The position numbers and the translations under genes are program-made. A stretch of DNA of 13,045 nt from Verrucomicrobiota bacterium (GTDB lineage Bacteria > Verrucomicrobiota > Verrucomicrobiia > Opitutales > Opitutaceae), in NCBI GenBank assembly GCA_003694825.1, contig RFJS01000343.1:1-13045 (forward strand), written 5' to 3'. The notes under the pieces are model-generated. The model was not told the origin of the DNA. It ran no database searches and worked only from the letters and a program-made list of their open reading frames with translations. Shown here piece after piece: positions 1-7,231 of this stretch. Position 1 is the first letter of the stretch; each line of letters begins with the position of its first letter.

Positions 1-12
1 TGACCGCGCCCG

Positions 13-519
13 TCAGGCCCCGTTCCAGAACAGGTCGACCACCACCAGAAACGCCATCCCCAGCGCGATACCCAGCCGCACCACCGTCGAGACACCGACA
101 CCGACACCCGCGCCGACACCCGCCTTCATCGACTCCTTCGGATGCCGCCGGGCGAAGAGCCATTCGCCCACCGCCGCCCCAATCACCGGGCCGACAAAGA
201 TGCCGATGATCCCGAAAAACAAGCCGACCACCCCACCGATCACCGCGCCGAGAATGCCCCACTTCGTGGCGCCCATCCATTTCGCGCCGGCCATCGTCCC
301 CACGAAATCCGCCACCCGCTCCAACACCGCGAGCACGCCAAGCGCGCCGATCATCCACCACGACAGCCAGTCCGGCAGCAACAGCTTGTGCACGATCGCC
401 CCCAGCACGATGAGCAGCGGTCCCGGGATGACGGGCAAAAAGACAAAAACCACGCCCAGGACCATCCCGAGCACGAGCGTGCTCCAGGCCAGCACCTGCA
501 GACTGACTTCAGCGACCAT
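13..519 (-). CDS. DUF456 family integral membrane protein
   Basis: A 168-residue, very hydrophobic protein of the DUF456 family, whose biochemical function is unknown. Visible hallmarks are an N-terminal helix ending in an LPVIPGP motif (about residues 28-34), a second hydrophobic stretch near 52-67, an acidic/aromatic turn followed by the GAKWMGATKWG segment (78-88), then glycine-rich membrane segments GAVIGGVVGLFFG and GPVIGAAVGEW (91-120). A further glycine/valine repeat region and a last helix occupy about 133-163. This order is the standard family layout and the length is normal. I chose the ATG at 519 because the protein then begins directly with MVAEVSL and the first helix; an upstream ATG at 555 would add a proline/arginine-rich tail unlike the family. 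No clear Shine-Dalgarno is visible. The gene diverges from the cysteine protease across an 85-base gap. The family call is firm; the role is unknown. Confidence 0.85.
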   Translation of the reverse strand: MVAEVSLQVLAWSTLVLGMVLGVVFVFLPVIPGPLLIVLGAIVHKLLLPDWLSWWMIGALGVLAVLERVADFVGTMAGAKWMGATKWGILGAVIGGVVGLFFGIIGIFVGPVIGAAVGEWLFARRHPKESMKAGVGAGVGVGVSTVVRLGIALGMAFLVVVDLFWNGA

Positions 520-527
520 CGCGCCAC

Positions 528-575
528 ATTGAGCCGGCCGATCCGGCCATGGCAATCGATTCCCACGGGCTCAAT
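528..575. promoter_or_regulatory. Inverted repeat in divergent intergenic region
   Basis: The 85-base gap between the divergent starts at 519 and 605 contains an 8-base perfect inverted repeat, ATTGAGCC at 528-535 and GGCTCAAT at 568-575. Nested inside it is a small palindrome, GGCCG-ATC-CGGCC, at 536-548. Both genes must have promoters here, so the repeat may be an operator or a hairpin in the 5' leaders. I cannot identify -35/-10 boxes with any confidence, and the short GC palindrome could arise by chance in such GC-rich DNA. Confidence 0.25.
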
Positions 576-604
576 CCCACCCGGCACGGGACGATCTCTC
601 CTGC

Positions 605-1810
605 ATGTACTCGGGCCACCTTCGCCGCCCCCGCGCGTCCATCCTGCCGCCGTCGGCGCGTCTCCTCACCGTCGCCCTCCTCGTCCTTGTCGCGTTTGCG
701 CCTCCAGCCCCCGCCGGCGAGACCTGGCAGATCGGCGACCGCACTTTTCACAATGTCCGCGTCGGTGAAAAGACCCCCACCTCCGTGACGATCTTCCACA
801 GCGGCGGCATCACGCAGCTCGATCTTGCCCAACTCCCGGCCGAGCTGCAGCAGCGCTTCGGCTACGATCCCGCCCGCGCCGACGCCTGGCGGGAGGAGAT
901 CCGCAAGGGCCACGCCGCCACCCGCGCCCTCGAAAAGCGCGCCCTCGAGCTGCGCCGCCGCGAGGCAGCCGAAGTCGAACGCTACGCCACCGCGCAGCGC
1001 CACGCCGTGGCCGACACGCTCGATCCGGCGACATTCGAGATCCGCCGCACCGTCGACCTCCGCCCCGTCTATCGCCAATACGGCATCGCCTTCAAAAACC
1101 AGGGCCGCCGCCCCAGCTGCAGCGTCTTCGCCCTGCTCGGCGCGCTCGAATACGAATACGCGCGCGCTTTCGGCCACGCCGAGCCCCTCTCCGAAGAGTT
1201 TCTCATCTGGGCCACCCTCCACCAGAATCCCGGCACGCCCGTCGACGACGGCTTTCACTTCCGCGAGGTCATCTCCGCTCTGCAGACCTGGGGCGTGGCC
1301 CGCCAGGAACTCATGCCCAACACCTTCGGCATCAAGCCATCGGAGATCGCGCCCCCCGATGCCGACGCCCGCGCCGACGCCCTTGGCCGCAACCAGGCCA
1401 TCCCGGTGTGGTATCGCACCGGGGACAAATATTTCGTCGCCCGCGTGATCGACGCGCTCAACCACGCCACCCCGGTCGTCGTCGGCATCCGTTGGCCGCA
1501 CCCGAACACCCTGCGCAACAACCACCTGCTGCGCGACCAGCGCCCGCTCTCACATTCCGCCCACGCCGTCACGATCATCGGCTACGAGAGCCCGGAGGGC
1601 ACGATCGACGGCACGACCTTCATCTTTCGCAACTCCTACGGCACGCAATGGGGCCTGGGCGGCTGTGGCCTGATCGCCGCCCGTTACCTGCACGAAAACG
1701 CCATCGCCGCCTTTCACCTCGTGCTCCCCGGAACCCGCGCGCCCCGCCCGGAAACCAAACAGCATGCGCCCGCCACGGCCGACGATTCGGTCGCCGATAC
1801 CCACCGCTGA
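605..1810 (+). CDS. Secreted papain-like (C1-type) cysteine protease
   Basis: A 401-residue protein with a papain-type catalytic domain. A hydrophobic segment near residues 19-33 followed by APA/G (about 37/38) looks like a signal peptide, so export is likely. Residues about 39-90 form a short domain (WQIGDRTFHNVRVG...ITQLDLAQLPAELQQRFGYD) of a kind I recall at the N-terminus of many verrucomicrobial exported proteins. Residues about 93-130 are a charged, probably helical linker. The catalytic domain starts near 150: KNQGRRPSCSVFA carries the oxyanion Gln166 and nucleophile Cys172, HAVTIIGYE carries His320, and FRNSYGTQWGLGGCG carries Asn343 with the usual following Trp and Gly residues. The conventional CGSCW around the cysteine is PSCSV here, which is a divergent but complete active site. 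There is no obvious inhibitory propeptide of the plant/animal type. The ATG at 605 lacks a clear Shine-Dalgarno. The gene appears monocistronic. Substrate is unknown. Confidence 0.87.
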   Translation: MYSGHLRRPRASILPPSARLLTVALLVLVAFAPPAPAGETWQIGDRTFHNVRVGEKTPTSVTIFHSGGITQLDLAQLPAELQQRFGYDPARADAWREEIRKGHAATRALEKRALELRRREAAEVERYATAQRHAVADTLDPATFEIRRTVDLRPVYRQYGIAFKNQGRRPSCSVFALLGALEYEYARAFGHAEPLSEEFLIWATLHQNPGTPVDDGFHFREVISALQTWGVARQELMPNTFGIKPSEIAPPDADARADALGRNQAIPVWYRTGDKYFVARVIDALNHATPVVVGIRWPHPNTLRNNHLLRDQRPLSHSAHAVTIIGYESPEGTIDGTTFIFRNSYGTQWGLGGCGLIAARYLHENAIAAFHLVLPGTRAPRPETKQHAPATADDSVADTHR

Positions 1811-1971
1811 CGCCCGCGGCCCCGCCGCCTCCTCGGCGGAGACCGGTGCACGTCGACCTCTCCGCCCGTCTTCCCCGGCCATTCGACACGCCGCTGTGTG
1901 AATAACCCGGCCCGCCCCGCCACTTCACTTGCATTCTTCGGGCGACTGTGCTGGCTTCCGCGATTCCAGCT

Positions 1972-3189
1972 ATGCGCATCCGATCCTATCGAGCACTCCG
2001 TCCGGTCCCGGCTCTCGCCGACAAGATCGCCTCGCTGCCGTATGACGTCGTCTCCACGGCCGAGGCCCGCGCCCTGTGCGCCGACAACCCTCTGAGCATG
2101 CTGCGCGTCGTGCGCGCCGATCTCGAGTTTCCCGACGGCACGGACCCCTACAGCGACGCCGTCTACGCCAGGGCCAGGGAGAACTTCCGCAAACTCGTCG
2201 ATGCCGGCCACCTCGAGCGCGAGGCGACACCGTGCATCTACATCTACCGCCAGCAGATGGGCGAGCATGTGCAAACCGGCCTCGCCGCCCTTTGCCACGT
2301 CGACGACTACGACGCCGGCCTCATCAAGCGCCACGAGAAGACCCGGCGCGACAAGGAGGACGACCGCACCCGGCTCACCAGCGATCTCGGCGCCAACCCC
2401 GGCCCCGTCTTCCTCACCTACCGCGACCAGGCGGCCATCGACGCCGAAATCGCCCGCGCCACCGAAGCCGCTCCGCTCTTCGATTTCACCGCCGAGGACG
2501 GCATCCGCCACACGGTCTGGCGTATCGACACGCCGGAGGCGATTGTCGCCGCCTTCGCCGAAGTCCCCTGCTTCTACGTCGCCGACGGCCATCACCGCGC
2601 CGCCAGCGCCGCCCGCGTCGCCCGCGAACGCCGCGAGGCCAATCCGAACCACACCGGCGAAGAGGACTACAACTGGTTTCTCACCGTCCTGTTCCCGGCC
2701 TCCCAGCTCAAGATCCTGCCCTACAACCGCCTCGTCGCCGACCTCAACGGCCTGGCGCCAGAGGATTTCCTCGGCCGCCTCTCCGAGATCGGCGATGTCT
2801 CGGAAACCGACAGCGCGGAGGCCGAGGCGCCGGGTGATGTGCGCGTCTATCTCGGCGGCCGCTGGTATCGGCTTGCCCTGGTCGCGCCCCCGGATGCCGA
2901 CCCGGCTTCGCGCCTCGACGTCAGCCTCCTGCAGGACCAGGTGCTCGCGCCGCTGCTCGGCATCGATGATCCGCGCAGCAGCCAGCGCATCGAGTTCGTC
3001 GGTGGCATCCGCGGCACCGACTACCTCGCCGAAGCGGTCGACAGCGGCCGCGCCGCCGTCGCCTTCTCGATGCACCCGGTGACGATCGATCAGCTCATGG
3101 CCATCGCCGACGCCGGCCAGATCATGCCGCCCAAGAGCACGTGGTTTGAGCCGAAGCTGCGCTCCGGCCTGTTCATGCACGTATTCTGA
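1972..3189 (+). CDS. DUF1015 family protein
   Basis: A 405-residue protein of the DUF1015 (COG4198-type) family, function not established. Typical marks are the opening MRIRSYRALRPV, SLPYDVVS (about 21-28), the charged IKRHEKTRRDKEDDR block (118-132), FYVADGHHRAASA (201-213), LKILPYNRLV (246-255) and the C-terminal MPPKSTWFEPKLRSGL (385-400). Length is normal and the protein looks intact, soluble and cytoplasmic. I prefer the ATG at 1972 over a GTG at 1948 because the family begins right at the RPFRALRP-like sequence; no good Shine-Dalgarno is present for either. ADGHHR resembles the nucleotide-binding GEHR/DGHHR motif of ParB/SbnI/SerK-type folds, and DUF1015 genes often sit beside serine-biosynthesis genes in other bacteria, so a small-molecule kinase-like role is a reasonable guess only. 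No serine genes are visible here. It converges on the ydbL-like gene 45 bases downstream. Confidence 0.87.
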   Translation: MRIRSYRALRPVPALADKIASLPYDVVSTAEARALCADNPLSMLRVVRADLEFPDGTDPYSDAVYARARENFRKLVDAGHLEREATPCIYIYRQQMGEHVQTGLAALCHVDDYDAGLIKRHEKTRRDKEDDRTRLTSDLGANPGPVFLTYRDQAAIDAEIARATEAAPLFDFTAEDGIRHTVWRIDTPEAIVAAFAEVPCFYVADGHHRAASAARVARERREANPNHTGEEDYNWFLTVLFPASQLKILPYNRLVADLNGLAPEDFLGRLSEIGDVSETDSAEAEAPGDVRVYLGGRWYRLALVAPPDADPASRLDVSLLQDQVLAPLLGIDDPRSSQRIEFVGGIRGTDYLAEAVDSGRAAVAFSMHPVTIDQLMAIADAGQIMPPKSTWFEPKLRSGLFMHVF

Positions 3190-3200
3190 GCGGATCCGGC

Positions 3201-3228
3201 CGGCCGGTCTCCGCCGGACGCCCGGCCG
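3201..3228. terminator. Possible bidirectional terminator hairpin
   Basis: In the 45-base gap between two convergent genes there is a perfect 7-base stem, CGGCCGG at 3201-3207 and CCGGCCG at 3222-3228, with a 14-base loop that itself contains a short CCGCCGG element. There is no U-tract on either side, so this is not a canonical intrinsic terminator. The location between converging genes is the main support. Confidence 0.35.
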
Positions 3229-3234
3229 CCCCGT

Positions 3235-3624
3235 TCACTTCCGATACCAGCTTCCATCCGGCGCCTGGAGCCAGACACCCGGCGCCGATTTCTTGCGCAG
3301 GCTCTCCGCCCGGCTCTCGCCGACGACCGCGGCGGTCAGCCCCAGCCGCCTGGCAAGGATCCCGTAGAGCTCGCGGCGATCGGCGTTTTCCGCCTTCAAA
3401 AGCGCCGTCTGCTCCGGGGTGAGCTGCCCGCGCTGCTCGAGAAAGCCCTTGTTGTTTTCACCGACGAGGCCGGCGGCTTTCATCTCATCGATCTGCGCCA
3501 CGCGCTCGAGCATCCGCTGCTTGATCGCGTCCTCCTCCGCCGCCGCGCCATGGCGCGGCGCGAGAAAGAGGCTGCCCAGCATCACGAGAACAAGGGAGAG
3601 TCGAAAAGTCGTCGCGTTCATCAT
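3235..3624 (-). CDS. ydbL: YdbL-like DUF1318 periplasmic protein
   Basis: A 129-residue exported protein of the DUF1318 (YdbL) family. Residues 1-28 are a signal peptide with a hydrophobic core (LSLVLVMLGSLFLA) and a probable cleavage after AAA, before EEDA. The mature part has the family core: a helix IKQRMLERVAQIDEMKAAG, the signature GLVGENNKGFLEQRG (about 52-66), and a later segment AENADRRELYGILARRLGL (78-96). In E. coli YdbL is encoded with YdbH and YnbE and is linked to their intermembrane lipid-transport activity, apparently as a modulator. Its start overlaps the ynbE-like stop by four bases (ATGA), so translational coupling is likely. A strong Shine-Dalgarno AGGAGGA lies at 3640-3634, nine bases before the ATG. 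It is the last gene of the minus-strand run and converges with the DUF1015 gene. Confidence 0.88.
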   Translation of the reverse strand: MMNATTFRLSLVLVMLGSLFLAPRHGAAAEEDAIKQRMLERVAQIDEMKAAGLVGENNKGFLEQRGQLTPEQTALLKAENADRRELYGILARRLGLTAAVVGESRAESLRKKSAPGVWLQAPDGSWYRK

Positions 3625-3824
3625 TGGGAGGCGTCCTCCTGAATCGTTTCGGAAACGGCATCGATATCCGCAAAGGCGTCAGCCAGCTCCTCTTCGAGCT
3701 GCACCTTGAGGTTCACATCGAGGGTCATGTGAATCGGCTCGATCGTGCTGTGCGTCTTGACCGAGACGCAGCCGGCGGCGAACACCGGCAACAGCCACGA
3801 AAAAAGGAGGGGTGTCTTTTTCAT
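3621..3824 (-). CDS. ynbE: YnbE-like outer-membrane lipoprotein
   Basis: A 67-residue small lipoprotein. Residues 1-18 form a lipoprotein signal peptide, MKKTPLLFSWLLPVFAAG, with lipobox FAAG|C and the lipidated Cys19. The mature part carries the YnbE signature IEPIHMTLDVNLKVQ (about 28-42), the counterpart of the PITINMNVKIE stretch in E. coli YnbE. The acidic C-terminal tail (EEELADAFADIDAVSETIQED) is probably helical. In E. coli, YnbE is an outer-membrane lipoprotein that partners the inner-membrane-anchored YdbH to complete a periplasm-spanning lipid conduit. I chose the ATG at 3824 because it puts the lipobox at the right distance; an open frame extends upstream to 3947 but is not signal-peptide-like. 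It is separated from the ydbH-like gene by 159 bases and overlaps ydbL by four bases. Confidence 0.87.
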   Translation of the reverse strand: MKKTPLLFSWLLPVFAAGCVSVKTHSTIEPIHMTLDVNLKVQLEEELADAFADIDAVSETIQEDASQ

Positions 3825-3934
3825 GGAGCGATATCGGATCTTGCGGGCTTGCACCGACCAGGCAATCCGCAAACAGGTTCCAGTCGGCGGCCCGCCCGGC
3901 GCGCTCTGCGTGCGCGTCCCCCCCGAAGCCTGCC

Positions 3935-3955
3935 GCGGCCGCCGCACTCGGCCGC
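3935..3955 (-). other. GC-only hairpin between ydbH and ynbE
   Basis: The 159-base spacer between the ydbH-like stop and the ynbE-like start is unusually long for this gene run. It contains a perfect 7-base all-GC stem, GCGGCCG at 3935-3941 and CGGCCGC at 3949-3955, with a 7-base loop. No U-tract follows in the direction of transcription. It could be an attenuator, an mRNA-stabilising or processing hairpin, or a chance GC palindrome. Nothing else is recognisable in 3825-3983. Confidence 0.3.
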
Positions 3956-3983
3956 CGGTTACGACGGCTTTTCCGGCGTGCTC

Positions 3984-6900
3984 TTACAGCGTGGCCAGGC
4001 GCAGGAACAGGTTGATCACCTGCGCCACGGTGCCATTCACGTTGGTTTCGATCTCGAACGGCACGACCGCCCGCTCCGTGGTCGATTTTCCCGACAACTC
4101 GATGTGCACCGGCGTCCCGGGCCGGTCGCGGTCGAAGAGCTCGACCCGGAGCTTCTCGAGGTCGACCGACGCCAGTCCCTCCTCGAGCAGCTCGTATGGC
4201 AGCCGGTTCATCTGCTCCGCCAGCGTCTCCGCCGAGAGATTGGCGGTAAACATGCCTTTGGCCGGATAGGAGAAGGTGGCCGGAAAATCCCGATCCAGCT
4301 CGAACACGCCCTCGCCGAGCACGAGCTGCCCCGCCAGCAGCCCGACGGGTAGACGGCCATTGAGCCGGCCTGTCATGCGCCCGCGAAACGGCTTGATGAA
4401 CGCACTGATCCGTCCGAGGTCGAGCCCCTCGAAATGGAGATCCACCGCGAGATCGGGATCGGGCAGGCGCAGGGTAAACGGCTCGGCACACACCCTGCCG
4501 TCAAACACCGCCGCTTCGACGGCTTCGACGCGGATGGTCCGCGGATCGAGGAGCTGAAAGCGAACCCGCCCACGCTCGAAACGCAGATCGCCCGCCTCGA
4601 TCGTGGCGACATGGATCTCCTGCCCGGCCGGTGTCTTCACCTCAGGCAACCCGTCGAACTCGAGTGTCCCGGCAATGCCGCTCGCACGCACGCGCTGCGC
4701 CGCGGATTCGGCCGCGAGATCATTCAGAGTCAGGCGCCCCCGGCCTGTCCAGGCGCCCGTGGCGCTGTTCCACTGCACCGTCCCTTCCGCGCTGATCGAA
4801 CCGTCCACAACGACGTCCGCCAGAGCCTCCGAAAAGAGGGACGGCAGGTTCGAACGCGCGAGAACGATCGGGTCCGCGCGAAACGTTCCCTCCCCCGCCA
4901 GCACGCCCTTCTCCCAATCGATGGCGACGGCCTGCTCAAACCCCGCAGCCGCCTCGAGTCCGCCGAAGACCGCGCCCAACCGCCCCGTTGCCCGCACGCG
5001 CTCGAGATCGCCCGAAAGCACCGCCTGCACCCGCGGCTGCTCGAGGATCTGCCCCGCCACCGTCATGCGGCCGGCCGTTGCGTCGAGCCGGGCCTGCACC
5101 GGCGGCTCGTCCGGTGCCGCCCGCGTCTTCTCCAGCTCGACCCGGCACCAGCGCGCCTCCATCTCGCCGGGAAGCTCCAGGCGGTCGCTGGAGAGAACGA
5201 CATGTGCCTCCGCCTTGCGAAACAACCAATCCGGCAGCATGCCCGCCTCCGGATCCTGTTCGCGCGCCGCCCCCTCCAGCCAGTGCCGCACGCTCGCGTG
5301 CGGGATCGCCGACCACCGCGTCTCCGCGCTCAAGGCGGCGTTTTCCGCATGCAAATCAGGAAACAGGTCCGCGAGGTCCTCGGTTTCGATGCGGTGCACC
5401 GCGCTCCAGGATTGCGTCTCGCGATCGTATTCGACCGACAGCCCCATCCGGCCATGGGTGCCGCTCCCCAGCGTCGAGACGACCGAAGCGATCTTCACGT
5501 CCTGCGCCGGTGTCCCCCCTTTGAGCAGGGCGATGACGGACTCGATCCCGATGTCGCGCAGCTCGATCCGCATCGATGCCCGGTCCAGGGCTTTCGGCCA
5601 CCGGGCAAGATCCGTGCGGATGTCTTCGAGCGTCGCGTCCATATCCATCGCGAAGATCCCGTGATCGAGCCGCACCGCGGCCGTGACATCCGGCGACCAC
5701 GCGAAGCGCCCCGCCGGCCCCTCGAGCGTCACATCACGCATCCGGCTGCGAAACGTCCCCTCGTAAAGCCCCGTCCCACCGGCACCCGCCGACTGAAAAT
5801 CGACACGCCCCACGCGAAACCACCCCGGCGGATTGGCCAGGGCCCACCCGGCCGGCAGATACCGGTCGAGATCCTGTGAACCAAAAATCTCGAAATGCCC
5901 GCGCATCTGAGGCGCGTCCCCCGCCAGGTCGTTCGCGGTGATCGCGCCGTTGCGCACCGCCAGCGGCAATCGCCGGAAGCGCACCTCGGGAAACTCCACC
6001 GATAACGCCTCACGCCAGCCCGTGGCGGCGAGCGCCATCGGTTCGATCGCCTCGCCCCCGATCTCGGCCTCCTGCACGAGCAGCCGCGCGCGGGCCTCGC
6101 GCTCACCGCCAAGCGCCGGCACGCCCGCCGCCATCGAGAGGGAGACTTTCGCATCGATCCAGTCCCCCCAGGCCAGCGGGAACCCCGTTCCCCGCACCCG
6201 CACCTCGCCCCGGTCGAGTTCGGCTTCGAAGGCCAGCGGCCCCGCGCTCCATTCCTGGAGAGTCCCGTAGAGGATGGCGCCCCCTTCGGCCCGTCCGAAA
6301 AGCCGCCCCGCTCTGTCGCGATGCAACTCGAGGCGCGTCGACGAAAGCTCGCCCTCGATCCCCGGGTAGCTCCATCGCAGGCGCGGCACGACGGCGGCGA
6401 TCTCGGCATCAGCCGCCTGCCAGTCAGCGATCGCCAGTGTCCCGGACAGCCGGATACTGTCCGAATCGAATCGGGAATTCGCCGGCAGCGTGTGCCCCCC
6501 GATGCGTTCGGCCAACTCGGCCAGCAGCGCCGGCGCCATCACGAAACGCTCGATCCTCAAGTGGCCGTCTCCCCCGGTCGTATCGAGGGCGACCTCGGCG
6601 CGGGCCCGCAGCTCTCGATGGGCGATGTCGATACGAAACTCGTCCTCGCCGGCGAGATTGCGATCAGCCGCCAGATCGACGGTGAAGGCATAGGTCGCGT
6701 CGGCAAAAACCAGCTCAATTCGCGCTCCCGGCACGCTCAGTTCCCCGATCGGCCAACCGCCACCGCCAGCGCCTCCGCCCAGCGCCGCCGCCAAAGCCCT
6801 CAGCGCCTCGGACACTCCACCCGGCCCTCGCTCCCGAAAATCCAGACGCACGACGAGCCCCTCGACCTCCAGGGATCGCAGCCTGCCATCCATCACCTCT

Positions 6901-7208
6901 TCCGGGAGAAAAGCGGCGGCGAGCCGCTCGGCGTCGATGCTGAGGCCGCCCCGCCCGAGATGCAGCTGGCGCGCCTCGAGCCGCTCAAGCTCCACGAGGT
7001 GCACGCGCACCGATGCCTCCTCAAAGCCGATCTTCCGCGCCTCGCCGGCGATGCGCCGGGCAAGAAAGGCCGGCGTGGACCGCCACGCCACCGCCACCCC
7101 CACGCCGAGCACCACGGCCAGCACGAGCACGATGGCCAGGGTCACCGCCAGCCATCCGCCTTCCTTGCGGCGGACGAACAGGCGCGAAACTCCACGGGTG
7201 GCGCTCAT
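3984..7208 (-). CDS. ydbH: YdbH-like AsmA-type intermembrane lipid-transport protein
   Basis: A 1074-residue protein with one N-terminal transmembrane helix (about residues 19-42, WLAVTLAIVLVLAVVLGVGVAVAW) after an arginine/lysine-rich cytoplasmic tail. A very long periplasmic part follows, rich in beta-strand-like repeats, as expected for the AsmA-like bridge proteins (YhdP, TamB, YdbH). The C-terminal region matches the YdbH family: GLDLGRISAFIKPFRGRMTGRLNG, then FSYPAKGMFTANLSAETLAEQMNR with LPYELLEEGLASVDLEKLRVEL, and finally FEIETNVNGTVAQVINLFLRL. In E. coli YdbH acts redundantly with YhdP and TamB in moving phospholipids between the membranes. The flanking ynbE- and ydbL-like genes make the assignment strong. 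I use the ATG at 7208; a TTG at 7214 would add two residues. Only 23 bases separate it from the glycosyltransferase upstream, so co-transcription is likely. Length is larger than the E. coli protein, a difference I have not measured exactly. Confidence 0.88.
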   Translation of the reverse strand: MSATRGVSRLFVRRKEGGWLAVTLAIVLVLAVVLGVGVAVAWRSTPAFLARRIAGEARKIGFEEASVRVHLVELERLEARQLHLGRGGLSIDAERLAAAFLPEEVMDGRLRSLEVEGLVVRLDFRERGPGGVSEALRALAAALGGGAGGGGWPIGELSVPGARIELVFADATYAFTVDLAADRNLAGEDEFRIDIAHRELRARAEVALDTTGGDGHLRIERFVMAPALLAELAERIGGHTLPANSRFDSDSIRLSGTLAIADWQAADAEIAAVVPRLRWSYPGIEGELSSTRLELHRDRAGRLFGRAEGGAILYGTLQEWSAGPLAFEAELDRGEVRVRGTGFPLAWGDWIDAKVSLSMAAGVPALGGEREARARLLVQEAEIGGEAIEPMALAATGWREALSVEFPEVRFRRLPLAVRNGAITANDLAGDAPQMRGHFEIFGSQDLDRYLPAGWALANPPGWFRVGRVDFQSAGAGGTGLYEGTFRSRMRDVTLEGPAGRFAWSPDVTAAVRLDHGIFAMDMDATLEDIRTDLARWPKALDRASMRIELRDIGIESVIALLKGGTPAQDVKIASVVSTLGSGTHGRMGLSVEYDRETQSWSAVHRIETEDLADLFPDLHAENAALSAETRWSAIPHASVRHWLEGAAREQDPEAGMLPDWLFRKAEAHVVLSSDRLELPGEMEARWCRVELEKTRAAPDEPPVQARLDATAGRMTVAGQILEQPRVQAVLSGDLERVRATGRLGAVFGGLEAAAGFEQAVAIDWEKGVLAGEGTFRADPIVLARSNLPSLFSEALADVVVDGSISAEGTVQWNSATGAWTGRGRLTLNDLAAESAAQRVRASGIAGTLEFDGLPEVKTPAGQEIHVATIEAGDLRFERGRVRFQLLDPRTIRVEAVEAAVFDGRVCAEPFTLRLPDPDLAVDLHFEGLDLGRISAFIKPFRGRMTGRLNGRLPVGLLAGQLVLGEGVFELDRDFPATFSYPAKGMFTANLSAETLAEQMNRLPYELLEEGLASVDLEKLRVELFDRDRPGTPVHIELSGKSTTERAVVPFEIETNVNGTVAQVINLFLRLATL

Positions 7209-7231
7209 CGGCAAAAGTCGGCAACAAGCAA

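Noticed and set aside
1825..1839. A short CCGCC/GGCGG hairpin after the protease gene as a terminator
   Set aside because: The stem is only five bases and has no U-tract; such palindromes are expected by chance in this GC-rich sequence. Nothing else was recognised in 1811-1971.
1714..3180. A 488-codon minus-strand open frame opposite the DUF1015 gene
   Set aside because: It has no recognisable motif and its composition is typical of an antisense shadow, whereas the plus-strand frame carries clear DUF1015 signatures.
4434..5879. A 481-codon plus-strand open frame inside ydbH
   Set aside because: It is arginine/proline/histidine-rich with no domain and is antisense to a coherent YdbH-like protein.
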